This document shows positions 52,666-60,965 of a stretch of DNA of 64,000 nucleotides, one piece after another. Numbering within the stretch: position 1 is the first letter of the stretch; every line of letters begins with the position of its first letter. The DNA lies in contig CAWJNE010000020.1 of NCBI GenBank assembly GCA_963844175.1, positions 81,834 through 145,833 on the forward strand, read 5' to 3'. A program made the position numbers and the translations under genes. Under the pieces are notes generated by a model. It did no database searches. It saw only the letters and a list, made by a program, of their open reading frames with translations, and was not told the origin of the DNA. The stretch comes from JALZMG01 sp963844175 (lineage in GTDB: Bacteria; Actinomycetota; Acidimicrobiia; Acidimicrobiales; Ilumatobacteraceae).

Positions 52666-53708
52666 GGATTAGCGGCGTCGTAGTCGGGTTGCTCGCTGCG
52701 GCGGCCTGCGGCGGCAGCGGCGGGTCGAACGACGCCACCCAGCTGCGCCTCGGCTACTTCCCCAACGTCACCCACGCCCCGGCGATCATCGGGGTCGAGA
52801 CGGGTCGGTTCGCCGAGGCCGTCGGCGACGACGTGGCGATCCAGCCCGTGACGTTCGGTTCGGGGACGGAGGCGATCGAAGCCATGTTCGCCGGAGAGCT
52901 GGACGCCTCGTTCATCGGGCCCAACCCGGCGATCAACGGCTACGCCAAGTCCGGCGGCGAGGCGCTGCGCATCGTCGCCGGCACGACGTCGGGCGGCGCC
53001 TCGCTCGTCGTCCGGGAGGGCATCGAGTCACCAGCCGACCTGGCCGGTGCCCGCCTGGCCACGCCATCGCTGGGCAACACCCAGGACGTGGCCCTGCGCG
53101 CCTGGCTCGCCGAGCAGGGCTTCACGACGGACGTCAGCGGCGGCGGCGACGTGGCGATCACGCCCCAGGAGAACGCCGACACGCTGGCGGCGTTCCAGAA
53201 CGGCGACATCGACGGCGCCTGGGTCCCCGAGCCCTGGGCGACGCGCCTCGTCGCCGAGGGCGGTGGCTCGGTCCTCGTCGACGAGGCCGAGCTGTGGCCG
53301 GACGGGCGGTTCGTGACCACCCACCTGATCGTCGCCGCCAAATTCCTGGACGAGCACCCCGACGTCGTGCGCGACCTCATCGCCGGGCTCGGCCAATCGG
53401 TGGACGTCGCCGCCGGGGATGCCGCCGAGGCGCAGCGGATCACCAACGACGGCATCGAGCGAATCACCACCAAGCGCCTCGCCGACGAGACCATCGCCGG
53501 CGCCTGGGAGCACCTGGAGTTCACGCTCGACCCGATCGCCACCTCGTTGCGCCAATCGGCTGACGACGCGATCTCCGTCGGCCTGCTCGACCCGGTCGAC
53601 CTCGGCGACCCCGGCATCTACGACCTGACGTTGCTCAACGAGGTGCTCGACGAGCGCGGCGACGCATCCGTGGACGACGCCTCCGACCTGGCCGCAGCAG
53701 GGTCATGA
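52647..53708 (+). CDS. ABC transporter substrate-binding lipoprotein, taurine/sulfonate type
   Basis: 353 residues from ATG at 52647. Lipoprotein signal with lipobox AAAC followed by GGSGGSND. The NMT1/SsuA-type fold is shown by LRLGYFPNVTHAPAIIGVE, TEAIEAMFAGELDASFIGPN, GARLATPSLGNTQDVALRAW and NGDIDGAWVPEPWATRLV. The family covers nitrate, taurine and alkanesulfonate binders; linkage to cysHDN favours a sulfur compound (inference). The protein is on the outer membrane face, delivering ligand to the permease. The stop overlaps the ATPase ATG (ATGA). Confidence 0.92.
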   Translation: MSIRLVGISGVVVGLLAAAACGGSGGSNDATQLRLGYFPNVTHAPAIIGVETGRFAEAVGDDVAIQPVTFGSGTEAIEAMFAGELDASFIGPNPAINGYAKSGGEALRIVAGTTSGGASLVVREGIESPADLAGARLATPSLGNTQDVALRAWLAEQGFTTDVSGGGDVAITPQENADTLAAFQNGDIDGAWVPEPWATRLVAEGGGSVLVDEAELWPDGRFVTTHLIVAAKFLDEHPDVVRDLIAGLGQSVDVAAGDAAEAQRITNDGIERITTKRLADETIAGAWEHLEFTLDPIATSLRQSADDAISVGLLDPVDLGDPGIYDLTLLNEVLDERGDASVDDASDLAAAGS

Positions 53709-54448
53709 GCATCCTCTCGCTGCGCGGTGTCGACAAGGTCTTCGGGTCCGGCGCCAACGCGGTGACCGCACTCCGGGACGTCGACCTCGACGTGGCGACA
53801 GGTGAGTTCGTCTGCATCATCGGCGCCTCCGGCTGCGGCAAGTCGACGATCCTCAACCTGGTGGCGGGGCTGGACAAGCCGACGGCAGGGGTGGTCGAGG
53901 TGCACAGCCGCCCGGCGCTGATGTTCCAGGAGTCGGCGCTGTTCCCGTGGTTGACGATCGAGGCCAACGTCGAGCTGCCGATGCGCCTGGCCGGTGTGCC
54001 GCGATCGGAGCGCAAGGAACGCTCGGCGGCGCTGCTCTCCACCGTGCACCTCGACGGCTTCGCTCGCAAGCGCCCGCACCAGCTGTCCGGCGGCATGCGC
54101 CAGCGGGCCGCGCTGGCCCGAGCCTTCGCCCAGGACGCCGACCTGCTGCTGATGGACGAGCCGTTCGGCGCCCTCGACGCGATGACCCGCGACGTCCTCC
54201 ACGACGAGCTCGCCGCCCTCGTCGCCCAGCGCGGCCTGACGGTGCTGTTCGTGACCCACAACGTGCGCGAGGCGGCGCGCCTGGCCGACCGCATCGTGGT
54301 CATGTCGCCACGGCCGGGGCGGGTGACGACGGAGTTCGCCGTCGACCTGGATCGGCCGCGGCAGATGGAGCAGAGCGGCGTGCTCGAGGTCGCCGCCACC
54401 GTGACAGCAGCCCTCAGCGAGGAGGCGCTCGTCCATGCTCGTCGTTGA
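53705..54448 (+). CDS. ABC transporter ATPase, SsuB/TauB-like
   Basis: 247 residues. Nucleotide-binding domain with Walker A GASGCGKST, Q-loop MFQESALFPWL, signature LSGGMRQRAALARA, Walker B LLLMDEPFGALDA and switch His in FVTHNVREAARLADR. The FQESALFPWLTIEANVELP pattern and short C-terminus match nitrate/sulfonate/taurine importers. It powers uptake together with the preceding lipoprotein and the next permease; all three overlap by a few bases, so stoichiometric translation is likely. Confidence 0.95.
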   Translation: MSILSLRGVDKVFGSGANAVTALRDVDLDVATGEFVCIIGASGCGKSTILNLVAGLDKPTAGVVEVHSRPALMFQESALFPWLTIEANVELPMRLAGVPRSERKERSAALLSTVHLDGFARKRPHQLSGGMRQRAALARAFAQDADLLLMDEPFGALDAMTRDVLHDELAALVAQRGLTVLFVTHNVREAARLADRIVVMSPRPGRVTTEFAVDLDRPRQMEQSGVLEVAATVTAALSEEALVHARR

Positions 54449-55307
54449 GCCGAGCACGGCGACCGACGCGCCGGCCGAACTGCTGGAGGTGACGCCGCCC
54501 GCGCCGACGACGGACCGCCGCGACCTCGGGCGCCGGGTGTGGCGTGCGGCGTGGCCGAAGTTGGCGGCGGTCACCCTGGCCCTCGCCATCTGGCAGATCG
54601 TCGTGTGGACCGGCTGGCGGCCCGAGTACCTGCTCCCGGCACCGGGCACCGTCTTCGGCCGGCTCGGCGAGCTGATCGCCGACGGCACCGTGCTCGACGC
54701 CCTGGCCGTGACCGGTCGTCGCGCTGCCATCGGCTTCGCCGTCGCGCTTGCTGTCGGCGTCGTCGTCGGCAGCGTTGTGGCGTCGTCGCGCATCGCCCGA
54801 TCGGCGATGGGCTCGATGATCACGGGCTTGCAGACGATGCCCTCGATCGCCTGGTTCCCGCTGGCCATCATCCTGTTCGGCCTGTCCGAGGAGGGGATCC
54901 TCTTCGTCGTCGTGCTCGGTGCCGCGCCGTCCATCGCCAACGGCCTGATCACCGGCGTCGACCACGTCCCGCCGATCCTCCTGCGCGCCGGCCAGGTGAT
55001 GGGCGCCCGCAGGTGGACCAGGTTCCGCCACGTCGTGCTCCCGGCCTCGCTCCCCTCGTTCATCGGGGGCCTGAAGCAGGGCTGGGCCTTCGCCTGGCGC
55101 AGCTTGATGGCCGGCGAGCTGCTGGTGACCCTCGGCGTCGCCGGTGTCGGCTACCTGCTCTCGCAGTACCGCAGCGTCTACGACGCGCCCGCGCTGATCG
55201 CCATCATGATCGTCATCCTCGTCGTCGGCATCGTCGTCGACGCTGTCTGCTTCGGCACGCTCGACCGCTGGGTACGTCGCCGCCATGGACTCATGGAGGG
55301 CTCATGA
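54435..55307 (+). CDS. ABC transporter permease, SsuC/TauC-like
   Basis: 290 residues with about six transmembrane helices. A long Pro/Thr-rich cytoplasmic N-terminus is followed by AIWQIVVWTGWRPEYLLPAP, GFAVALAVGVVVGSVVASS, LQTMPSIAWFPLAIILFGLS and the EAA-type loop GARRWTRFRHVVLPASLPSF that docks the ATPase. The family imports sulfonates, taurine or nitrate. It overlaps the ATPase gene by 14 bp and the cysH start by 4 bp (ATGA), tying uptake to sulfate reduction genes in one transcript. Confidence 0.93.
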   Translation: MLVVEPSTATDAPAELLEVTPPAPTTDRRDLGRRVWRAAWPKLAAVTLALAIWQIVVWTGWRPEYLLPAPGTVFGRLGELIADGTVLDALAVTGRRAAIGFAVALAVGVVVGSVVASSRIARSAMGSMITGLQTMPSIAWFPLAIILFGLSEEGILFVVVLGAAPSIANGLITGVDHVPPILLRAGQVMGARRWTRFRHVVLPASLPSFIGGLKQGWAFAWRSLMAGELLVTLGVAGVGYLLSQYRSVYDAPALIAIMIVILVVGIVVDAVCFGTLDRWVRRRHGLMEGS

Positions 55308-55954
55308 ACGCCAGGACCCTGCCCGCCGCGACGACGTTCGAGGCGATGCACCCCGTCGACGTCCTGCGCTGGGCCCACGACGAGTTCGGCGACGGGCTGG
55401 TCGTCACGTGCAGCTTCGCTGACGCCGTCCTCCCCCACCTGGTCAGCCGGGCCGCACCCGGCGCGGCCGTCGTGCTGCTCGACACGCAGTACCTGTTCGC
55501 CGAGACATGGTGGTTCGCCAGGTCGCTGGCCCGCGACCTCGACCTGAACCTGGTGGTCGTCGAGCCGCTCGTGGAGCCGGACGACCGGTGGCGCCACGAC
55601 GTCGAGGGGTGCTGCCACGCCCGCAAGGTCGAACCGCTGGAGCGCGCCCTGTCCGGTCGCACCGGTTGGGTCACCGGCCTGCGGCGCGTCGAGGCGCCGA
55701 CCCGGGCCAGTGCGCCGATCGTCAGCCACGACCTGCTGCGCGACATCGTCAAGGTCAACCCGCTGGCAGCGTGGACGGACGAGGACATGGCCCACTACGT
55801 CGCCCAGGAACTGCTCCCCGAGCACCCGCTGGCAAGCCGGGGTTACCCGTCGATCGGCTGCTGGCCGTGCACTCGGCCCGTCGAGGCCGGCGCCGACCCC
55901 CGGTCGGGGCGCTGGGCCGGGTCGGCCAAGACCGAGTGCGGGCTGCACGCATGA
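55304..55954 (+). CDS. cysH: Adenylyl/phosphoadenylyl-sulfate reductase
   Basis: 216 residues from ATG at 55304. PP-loop-derived fold (VVTCSFADAVLPHLV), FAETWWFARSLARDLDLNL, GCCHARKVEPLERAL and WVTGLRRVEAPTRASAP. Near the C-terminus are GCWPCTRPV and KTECGLHA with the catalytic Cys. The paired CC...CxxC cysteines bind a [4Fe-4S] cluster, which favours direct use of APS (thioredoxin-dependent assimilatory APS reductase) over PAPS; this is inference from the motif. It reduces the product of CysDN to sulfite. Sulfite reductase is not in the window. Confidence 0.94.
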   Translation: MNARTLPAATTFEAMHPVDVLRWAHDEFGDGLVVTCSFADAVLPHLVSRAAPGAAVVLLDTQYLFAETWWFARSLARDLDLNLVVVEPLVEPDDRWRHDVEGCCHARKVEPLERALSGRTGWVTGLRRVEAPTRASAPIVSHDLLRDIVKVNPLAAWTDEDMAHYVAQELLPEHPLASRGYPSIGCWPCTRPVEAGADPRSGRWAGSAKTECGLHA

Positions 55955-56904
55955 CCCTCCTCGATCGGGTCGACGCAGCCGATGACGCCTCGGCGGACGA
56001 GGCGGCGAGGACGGCGCACCTCGACGACCTCGTCGACGAGGCGATCACCATCGTGCGCGAGGTCACCGCGGAGTGCGAGCACCCGGTGTTGCTGTTCTCG
56101 GGCGGCAAGGACTCCGCCGTGCTGCTGCAGCTCGCCGTGATGGCCTTCGCCCCCGCCCGCCTCCCGTTCCCGGTGCTGCACGTGGACACCGGCCACAACT
56201 TCCCCGAGGTGCTGACCTACCGCGACCGGTTCGCCGCCGATCGCAACGCCGAGGTCCTCGTCGCCCGGGTCCAGGACTCCATCGATCGAGGGCGCGTCGA
56301 GGAGGAGATCGGCCCGCGGGCCAGCCGCAACCGGTTGCAGTCCGTGACGCTGCTCGACGCCATCGCCGAGCAAGGCTTCGACGCTGCGTTCGGCGGGGGC
56401 CGGCGCGACGAGGACAAGGCGCGGGCCAAGGAGCGGATCCTGTCGTTCCGGGACCGCACCGGCAGCTGGGAGCCGCGCCGCCAGCGCCCCGAGCCATGGG
56501 ACGTGCTGAACGCCCGGATCCACCGTGGCGAGCACCTCCGGGCGTTCCCGCTGTCGAACTGGACCGAGCTCGACATCTGGCAGTTCGTCGCCGTCGAGCA
56601 GCTCGAGCTGCCGGACCTCTACTACGCCCACCGCCGCACCGTCGTGGCCCGTGACGGCATGTTGCTCGCCGTCGGCGGCCCCGTCGTGCCCGAGCCCGGC
56701 GAGACGGTGACCGACGAGGTCGTGCGGTACCGCACCGTCGGCGACATGAGCTGCACCGGCGCAGTGCGGTCGACGGCGACGACGGCGGCCGAGATCGTCG
56801 CCGAGGTGGCGGCGGCCCGCATTACCGAGCGCGGCGCGACCCGCGCCGACGACTCGTTCAGCGAGTCGTCGATGGAGGATCGCAAGCGCGAGGGGTACTT
56901 CTGA
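55951..56904 (+). CDS. cysD: Sulfate adenylyltransferase subunit 2
   Basis: 317 residues from ATG at 55951 (ATGA overlap with cysH). PP-loop SGGKDSAVLLQLA near residue 48, HVDTGHNFPEVLTYRDR, FDAAFGGGRRDEDKARAKER, FPLSNWTELDIWQFV, and C-terminal SFSESSMEDRKREGYF are all characteristic of CysD. It makes adenosine 5'-phosphosulfate from sulfate and ATP, driven by the CysN GTPase. It is followed by 82 bp of a dispersed repeat before cysN, an unusual break in a normally tight pair. Confidence 0.97.
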   Translation: MTLLDRVDAADDASADEAARTAHLDDLVDEAITIVREVTAECEHPVLLFSGGKDSAVLLQLAVMAFAPARLPFPVLHVDTGHNFPEVLTYRDRFAADRNAEVLVARVQDSIDRGRVEEEIGPRASRNRLQSVTLLDAIAEQGFDAAFGGGRRDEDKARAKERILSFRDRTGSWEPRRQRPEPWDVLNARIHRGEHLRAFPLSNWTELDIWQFVAVEQLELPDLYYAHRRTVVARDGMLLAVGGPVVPEPGETVTDEVVRYRTVGDMSCTGAVRSTATTAAEIVAEVAAARITERGATRADDSFSESSMEDRKREGYF

Positions 56905-56986
56905 TGATGGCGGCTTCGCCGCGTGCCTCGCTGGCGCTCGGCCTGACCACGCACAGCGACTGCGGCACGAACGCTCGGGAACCCCG
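56905..56986. repeat. Dispersed repeat between cysD and cysN (inverted orientation)
   Basis: Read on the minus strand, it begins GGTTCCCGAGCGTTCGTG and continues with GTGGTCAGGCCGAGCG. This aligns with core 1 of the 104-bp family at 9286-9692 but is diverged and lacks core 2. It fills nearly the whole cysD-cysN gap and provides the sequence just upstream of the cysN ATG. Confidence 0.72.
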
Positions 56987-58240
56987 ATGACCACAGGTTC
57001 GCGGACGCTGCGAGTGGCTACCGCCGGTTCGGTCGACGACGGCAAGTCGACGCTGATCGGCCGGCTGCTGCACGACACGAAGACCATCCTCGAAGACCAG
57101 TGGCGAGCCGTCGAGCGGGCCAGCCGCCGGTGGGGCGGCGAGCTCAACCTGGCGCTGCTCACCGACGGGCTGCGCGCCGAGCGCGAACAGGGCATCACCA
57201 TCGACGTCGCCCACCGGTACTTCGCCACGCCTCGGCGCAGCTTCATCGTCGCCGACTCCCCGGGCCACGCCCAGTACACCCGCAACATGGTCACCGCGGC
57301 GTCAACCGCCGACGTTGCCGTCGTCCTCGTCGACGCCCGCCACGGCGTCACGGAGCAGACCCGCCGGCACGCCTTCATCGCCGCCCTCGTCGGCGTCGAG
57401 CACATCGTGCTGGCCGTCAACAAGATGGATCTCGTCGACTGGGACGAGCTGCGGTTCGACGCCGTCGCCGGCGAGCTGGCCGACTACCTCCGCGCGCTGC
57501 CGACGTCGCCGCCCCTGACCGCGGTGCCGGTCTCGGCGCTGCACGGCGACAACGTGGTCGAGCGGTCGGTGCACGCGCCCTGGTACGACGGTCCGGCGTT
57601 GCTCGAGCTGCTCGAGGACATTCCGCTCGAGCTCGGCAATGGCGACGTCGGCGTGCGGTTGGACGTGCAGTGGTGCATCCGCCACCCACCGACCGACTTC
57701 CGTGGTGTCGCCGGCCGGCTGAGCGGCGGATCGCTGGCCGTCGGCGACGCCGTGGTGATCGCACCGTCCGGCGAGACAACCCGCGTCCAGGAGTTGGCCC
57801 GAGGCGGCCGGCCGGTGCCGAGCGCCGAACCTGGTCAGGCGATCACGGTGGTCTTCACCGATCACGTCGACGTGGCACGCGGCGACGTGATCCTCGGCGC
57901 CTCCGGTTCGCCGGCGCGGGCGACGACGGAGGTCGATGCCGACGTGTGCTGGATGACCGACACCGTCCTCGTACCGGGCGCCCGCCTGTGGTTCAAGCAC
58001 GGCACCCGCCGCGGCGCGGCCACGGTGACGCGCATCGATCATCGCGTCGATGTGACGACGCTCGCCCGACAGCCGGCCGACCGCCTCGAGCTCAACGACC
58101 TGGCCCGCATCGAGCTGCGCCTGACCAGCCCGATCGTCGCCCTGCCCTATCGCCGGCACCGCCAGTCCGGCCAGCTGGTGCTCGTCGATCCTTCCGACCA
58201 CGCCACCGCCGCGGCGGCGATGATCACCCGACTCGGCTGA
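56987..58240 (+). CDS. cysN: Sulfate adenylyltransferase subunit 1 (GTPase)
   Basis: 417 residues from ATG at 56987. EF-Tu-like GTPase: G1 AGSVDDGKSTLIGRLLHD, switch region with REQGITIDVAHRYF, G3 DSPGHAQYTRNM, G4 NKMDLVDW. Two beta-barrel domains follow (PPTDFRGVAGRLSGGSLAVG, then DADVCWMTDTVLVPGARLWF). GTP hydrolysis drives CysD-catalysed APS formation. No APS kinase (CysC) domain is fused, agreeing with an APS-reductase route. It is the end of the operon and is followed by another copy of the dispersed repeat. Confidence 0.97.
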   Translation: MTTGSRTLRVATAGSVDDGKSTLIGRLLHDTKTILEDQWRAVERASRRWGGELNLALLTDGLRAEREQGITIDVAHRYFATPRRSFIVADSPGHAQYTRNMVTAASTADVAVVLVDARHGVTEQTRRHAFIAALVGVEHIVLAVNKMDLVDWDELRFDAVAGELADYLRALPTSPPLTAVPVSALHGDNVVERSVHAPWYDGPALLELLEDIPLELGNGDVGVRLDVQWCIRHPPTDFRGVAGRLSGGSLAVGDAVVIAPSGETTRVQELARGGRPVPSAEPGQAITVVFTDHVDVARGDVILGASGSPARATTEVDADVCWMTDTVLVPGARLWFKHGTRRGAATVTRIDHRVDVTTLARQPADRLELNDLARIELRLTSPIVALPYRRHRQSGQLVLVDPSDHATAAAAMITRLG

Positions 58241-58242
58241 GT

Positions 58243-58345
58243 CGATCGCCTCGTTCGCTCCGAAGACTCCGCTCGCTCGGCTGGGCCGGGCAAGGCCGGC
58301 CTGGGTGTCAAGCTCGCTGCGTCACGAACGCTCGGGAACCTCCTC
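58243..58345. repeat. Dispersed repeat after cysN (inverted orientation)
   Basis: Reverse complement begins GAGGTTCCCGAGCGTTCGTG and ends with GGAGTCTTCGGAGCGA. It therefore carries both cores of the 104-bp family (compare 9286-9692) over a similar length. It starts 2 bp after the cysN stop. The following 91 bases up to the hairpin at 58437 show no gene. Confidence 0.82.
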
Positions 58346-58436
58346 CGGCGGGTCCGTGCCGTCATCGCCGACCGAAACCGATCTACCGTCCGCTCGTGGG
58401 CGTGGAGCGGCAGCAGATCGGCGTGCTCGTCGAGCG

Positions 58437-58477
58437 CGGTGAGCGATGAGGGCACTTAGTCCCCTCATCGCTCACCG
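58437..58477 (+). promoter_or_regulatory. 16-bp perfect hairpin spanning the start codon of the YcnI-like gene
   Basis: Arm CGGTGAGCGATGAGGG (58437-58452) pairs without mismatch with CCCTCATCGCTCACCG (58462-58477) across a 9-base loop. The ATG used by the gene (58446-58448) lies inside the first arm, together with the bases where a ribosome-binding site would be. In RNA this would strongly occlude initiation; in DNA it would be a long dyad operator. It could be either; a copper-responsive control is a guess from gene content. Confidence 0.75.
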
Positions 58478-59228
58478 GACGGCGCGCGCGGTCGTCGTCA
58501 CGGGGGTGGCGATGCTCGGCGTGCTGGGGGGCGCCACCCCGGTCCTCGCCCACATCGACCCCGACCCTCCCGAGGCGCCGGCCGGGAGCGAGGTCAGCGT
58601 CGGGTTCACGGTGGAACACGGGTGCGACGGCTCGCCGACCGTCGGACTGGACCTGCGGCTCCCAGCCGGTGTCGCGACGGCGGTGCCGGAGCCGCCCGCC
58701 GGGTGGACGGCCAGCGTCGCTGGGGAGGTGATCACGTTCACGGGCGGCCCCCTTCCCGACGACGTGGAAGGCACGTTTCGCGTCCGGATGACCCTCCCTC
58801 CCACGCCCGGGGCGACGATCTACTTCCCGTTCGTGCAGCGCTGCGAGGTCGGCGAGATCCGCTGGATCGACGTGCCCGACGACGGATCGACCGGCGAGGA
58901 GCCGGCCCCGGCGATGACGCTGCTCGAGCCCGTGCCCACCACGCCCCCACCGCCGACCGAGCCGCCGACCACGACGGCAGCCGCTACCACCGCACCCGCC
59001 ATGACCGCCGCGCCGTCCACGACGACCGCGGCGTCCACGACGACAACGGAGCCGGCGACGACGACCACCGCACCGACCACCACCGTCGAGACCACCACGA
59101 CCGTGGCGCCTGGCGACGACTCGGCAGGCGGCAACAGCGCGCTCCCGGTGATCGTCGCCGGCACCGCCGCCGGCGGCATCGCGCTCGGCGGTCTGGCCAC
59201 GTGGCAGATCCGGAGACGGCGACCTTGA
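58446..59228 (+). CDS. YcnI-like (DUF1775) secreted membrane-anchored protein
   Basis: 260 residues from ATG at 58446. Signal peptide ending near VLAHIDPDPP, so the mature protein would begin with the His that binds Cu in YcnI-type domains. The DUF1775 beta-sandwich (about 35-155) has VSVGFTVEHGCDGSPT, GLDLRLPAGVATAVPEPPAG and FPFVQRCEVGEIRWID. A Thr/Pro-rich linker of about 65 residues and a C-terminal helix (VIVAGTAAGGIALGGLA) followed by RRRRP anchor it in the membrane. It is probably a copper chaperone partner of the next gene, with which it overlaps by TTGA. Confidence 0.87.
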   Translation: MRALSPLIAHRTARAVVVTGVAMLGVLGGATPVLAHIDPDPPEAPAGSEVSVGFTVEHGCDGSPTVGLDLRLPAGVATAVPEPPAGWTASVAGEVITFTGGPLPDDVEGTFRVRMTLPPTPGATIYFPFVQRCEVGEIRWIDVPDDGSTGEEPAPAMTLLEPVPTTPPPPTEPPTTTAAATTAPAMTAAPSTTTAASTTTTEPATTTTAPTTTVETTTTVAPGDDSAGGNSALPVIVAGTAAGGIALGGLATWQIRRRRP

Positions 59229-60892
59229 TCGCCCTGCGCCGACTGCTTGTCGGCGTGCTCGTCGCGCTCGCCGCGGCGACGCTCGTCGCCAGCCCGGCCA
59301 CCGCCCACGCCTCGTTGCTCGGCTCGACGCCGGCCCCCGACTCGGTCCTCGAGCGCCCACCCGACGTCGTCGTCCTGCGCTTCAGCGAGCCTGTCGACTT
59401 GGTGGACGACTCGATCCGTGTCCTCGACGCTTCCGGTGCCGCGATCGAGGTCGGCCCGGTCCGCCGCGACGGGGGTGACGACACCGTGGCCGTCGATGTC
59501 ACATCTGACCTGGACGGTTCGTACGTCGTGGCGTGGCAGGTCGTCTCGGCCGACTCGCACGCCATCGAAGGCGCGTTCACGTTCTCCGTCGGCGCGCCGA
59601 CGACGACGGACCCGAGCCTGATCGACGATGTCCTGGCCGGCACCGGCGCATCCGGTGGGTCGACCGTGGCCCTCGGCGTCGGCCGGTGGATGAGCTACGC
59701 CGGCGTCGCCGTCCTGGTCGGAGGGTTCGCCGTGCTCTCCTGGTGCGCCCCGGCGCGGCTCGCCGACCGGCGCAGCTCGCGCCTGCTGGCTGTCGCCGCC
59801 GGCGTCGGGGTGGTGGGCACGATGGCGATGATCGCCGCACGGTCGGCGGCCGTGGCGGGTGGCGCGCTGGACCCGGGGGGTTGGTCCACCGTGGTCGGCT
59901 CGCGATCCGGCCGCTGGTGGCTGATCCGGCTGTTCCTGCTCGCCGTCGCGCCGTTCCTGCTGTTGGCGCTGCGGCGGTCGCTGCGCCGGCCCGTCGTCAC
60001 GGTCGGTCTCGCCGCGTACGGGCTGGCGTTGCTGGCTGCCGTCGCCGCCGGTGGCCATGCCGTGACCGGCGCCGCCATCCCGTTGGGCTTCGCCGCCACC
60101 GTCGTGCACCTGGTCGCCATGTCGACCTGGGTCGGGGGTCTGGTCACGCTGGTGATCGTGCTCGACCGTCGGGACCTGTGGCGCGGGCTGGCCCGCTTCT
60201 CCCCGCTGGCGCTCGGTGCGGTCGTCGCCCTGGCGATCACGGGCGTCGTCAACGTGTGGCGCCAGCTCGGCACGCCCGGCGCCATCACCGACGGCGGTTA
60301 CGGACGCTGGCTGATCGTCAAGCTGGTCGTGGTGGGGCTCGTCGTCGTCGCCGCCGCGGTGAGCCGAGCGACGTTGCGCCGCGGGAGCTCAGCGGTGGCC
60401 ACCGCCCCGTCGCTGAGCACCGTCGGAGCTGCGGCGCGAAGCCGTGGCGCCCCCGACGTCCTGCGGCGCAGCGTGCTGCTCGAGGTCGTCGGCATGGCCG
60501 TCGTGCTCGTGGCGACCGTCGGTCTCGTCGATTCGCCGCCGCCCAAGTCACTCGCCGGCGAGGAGGCCGAGTCGATCACCGTCATCGCGACGCGGGACGA
60601 CTTGTCGGCGCAAATCGACCTGGTGCCGGCTGAGACCGGCGGCACCACGATGCACGTGACGCTGTCCGCCGTCGCCGGTGAGGAGCAGGAGGCCGACGAG
60701 ATCACGGTGACGGCCGCACTGCCCGCCCAGCAGCTCGGTCCCATCGAATTCCCGATGGTGCCGGCCGGTGACAACCACGTCACGACGAACGACGCCGACT
60801 TCCCCGTTCCGGGGGTCTGGGAGATCACCGTGACCGCCCGCTTCGGCGACTTCGACCAGGTGGCGATGACGACGACGGCGGAGGTCCGCTAG
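59225..60892 (+). CDS. CopC-CopD fusion, copper resistance/uptake membrane protein
   Basis: 555 residues from TTG at 59225 (overlapping the upstream TGA). Signal peptide ending TATAHASLLGSTP, giving a mature N-terminal His as in CopC copper sites. The CopC domain (to about 125) has LRFSEPVDLVDDSIRVLD and WQVVSADSHAIEGAFTFSVG. Then come about eight transmembrane helices of CopD with HLVAMSTWVGGLVTLVIVL and SPLALGAVVALAITGVVNVW. An extracytoplasmic beta domain ends the protein. CopC binds copper outside and CopD moves it across the membrane; the direction is debated. Fused CopC-CopD is common in actinobacteria. Confidence 0.92.
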   Translation: MIALRRLLVGVLVALAAATLVASPATAHASLLGSTPAPDSVLERPPDVVVLRFSEPVDLVDDSIRVLDASGAAIEVGPVRRDGGDDTVAVDVTSDLDGSYVVAWQVVSADSHAIEGAFTFSVGAPTTTDPSLIDDVLAGTGASGGSTVALGVGRWMSYAGVAVLVGGFAVLSWCAPARLADRRSSRLLAVAAGVGVVGTMAMIAARSAAVAGGALDPGGWSTVVGSRSGRWWLIRLFLLAVAPFLLLALRRSLRRPVVTVGLAAYGLALLAAVAAGGHAVTGAAIPLGFAATVVHLVAMSTWVGGLVTLVIVLDRRDLWRGLARFSPLALGAVVALAITGVVNVWRQLGTPGAITDGGYGRWLIVKLVVVGLVVVAAAVSRATLRRGSSAVATAPSLSTVGAAARSRGAPDVLRRSVLLEVVGMAVVLVATVGLVDSPPPKSLAGEEAESITVIATRDDLSAQIDLVPAETGGTTMHVTLSAVAGEEQEADEITVTAALPAQQLGPIEFPMVPAGDNHVTTNDADFPVPGVWEITVTARFGDFDQVAMTTTAEVR

Positions 60893-60921
60893 GCCGAGGC
60901 ACCGCGCCCCCACGTCCGGTA

Positions 60922-60959
60922 AAGTTGACCAACTTCGTCATATTTGCCTGACCAGAGGA
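60922..60959 (+). promoter_or_regulatory. AT-rich upstream region with dyad and strong RBS, carbonic anhydrase gene
   Basis: Dyad AAGTTG-AC-CAACTT (60922-60935) followed by an unusually AT-rich run GTCATATTTG and the ribosome-binding site AGAGGAG (60953-60959), 6 bases before the GTG at 60966. The dyad may be an operator. TTGACC at 60925 could be a -35, but no -10 sits at the right distance. Confidence 0.45.
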
Positions 60960-60965
60960 GCATCC

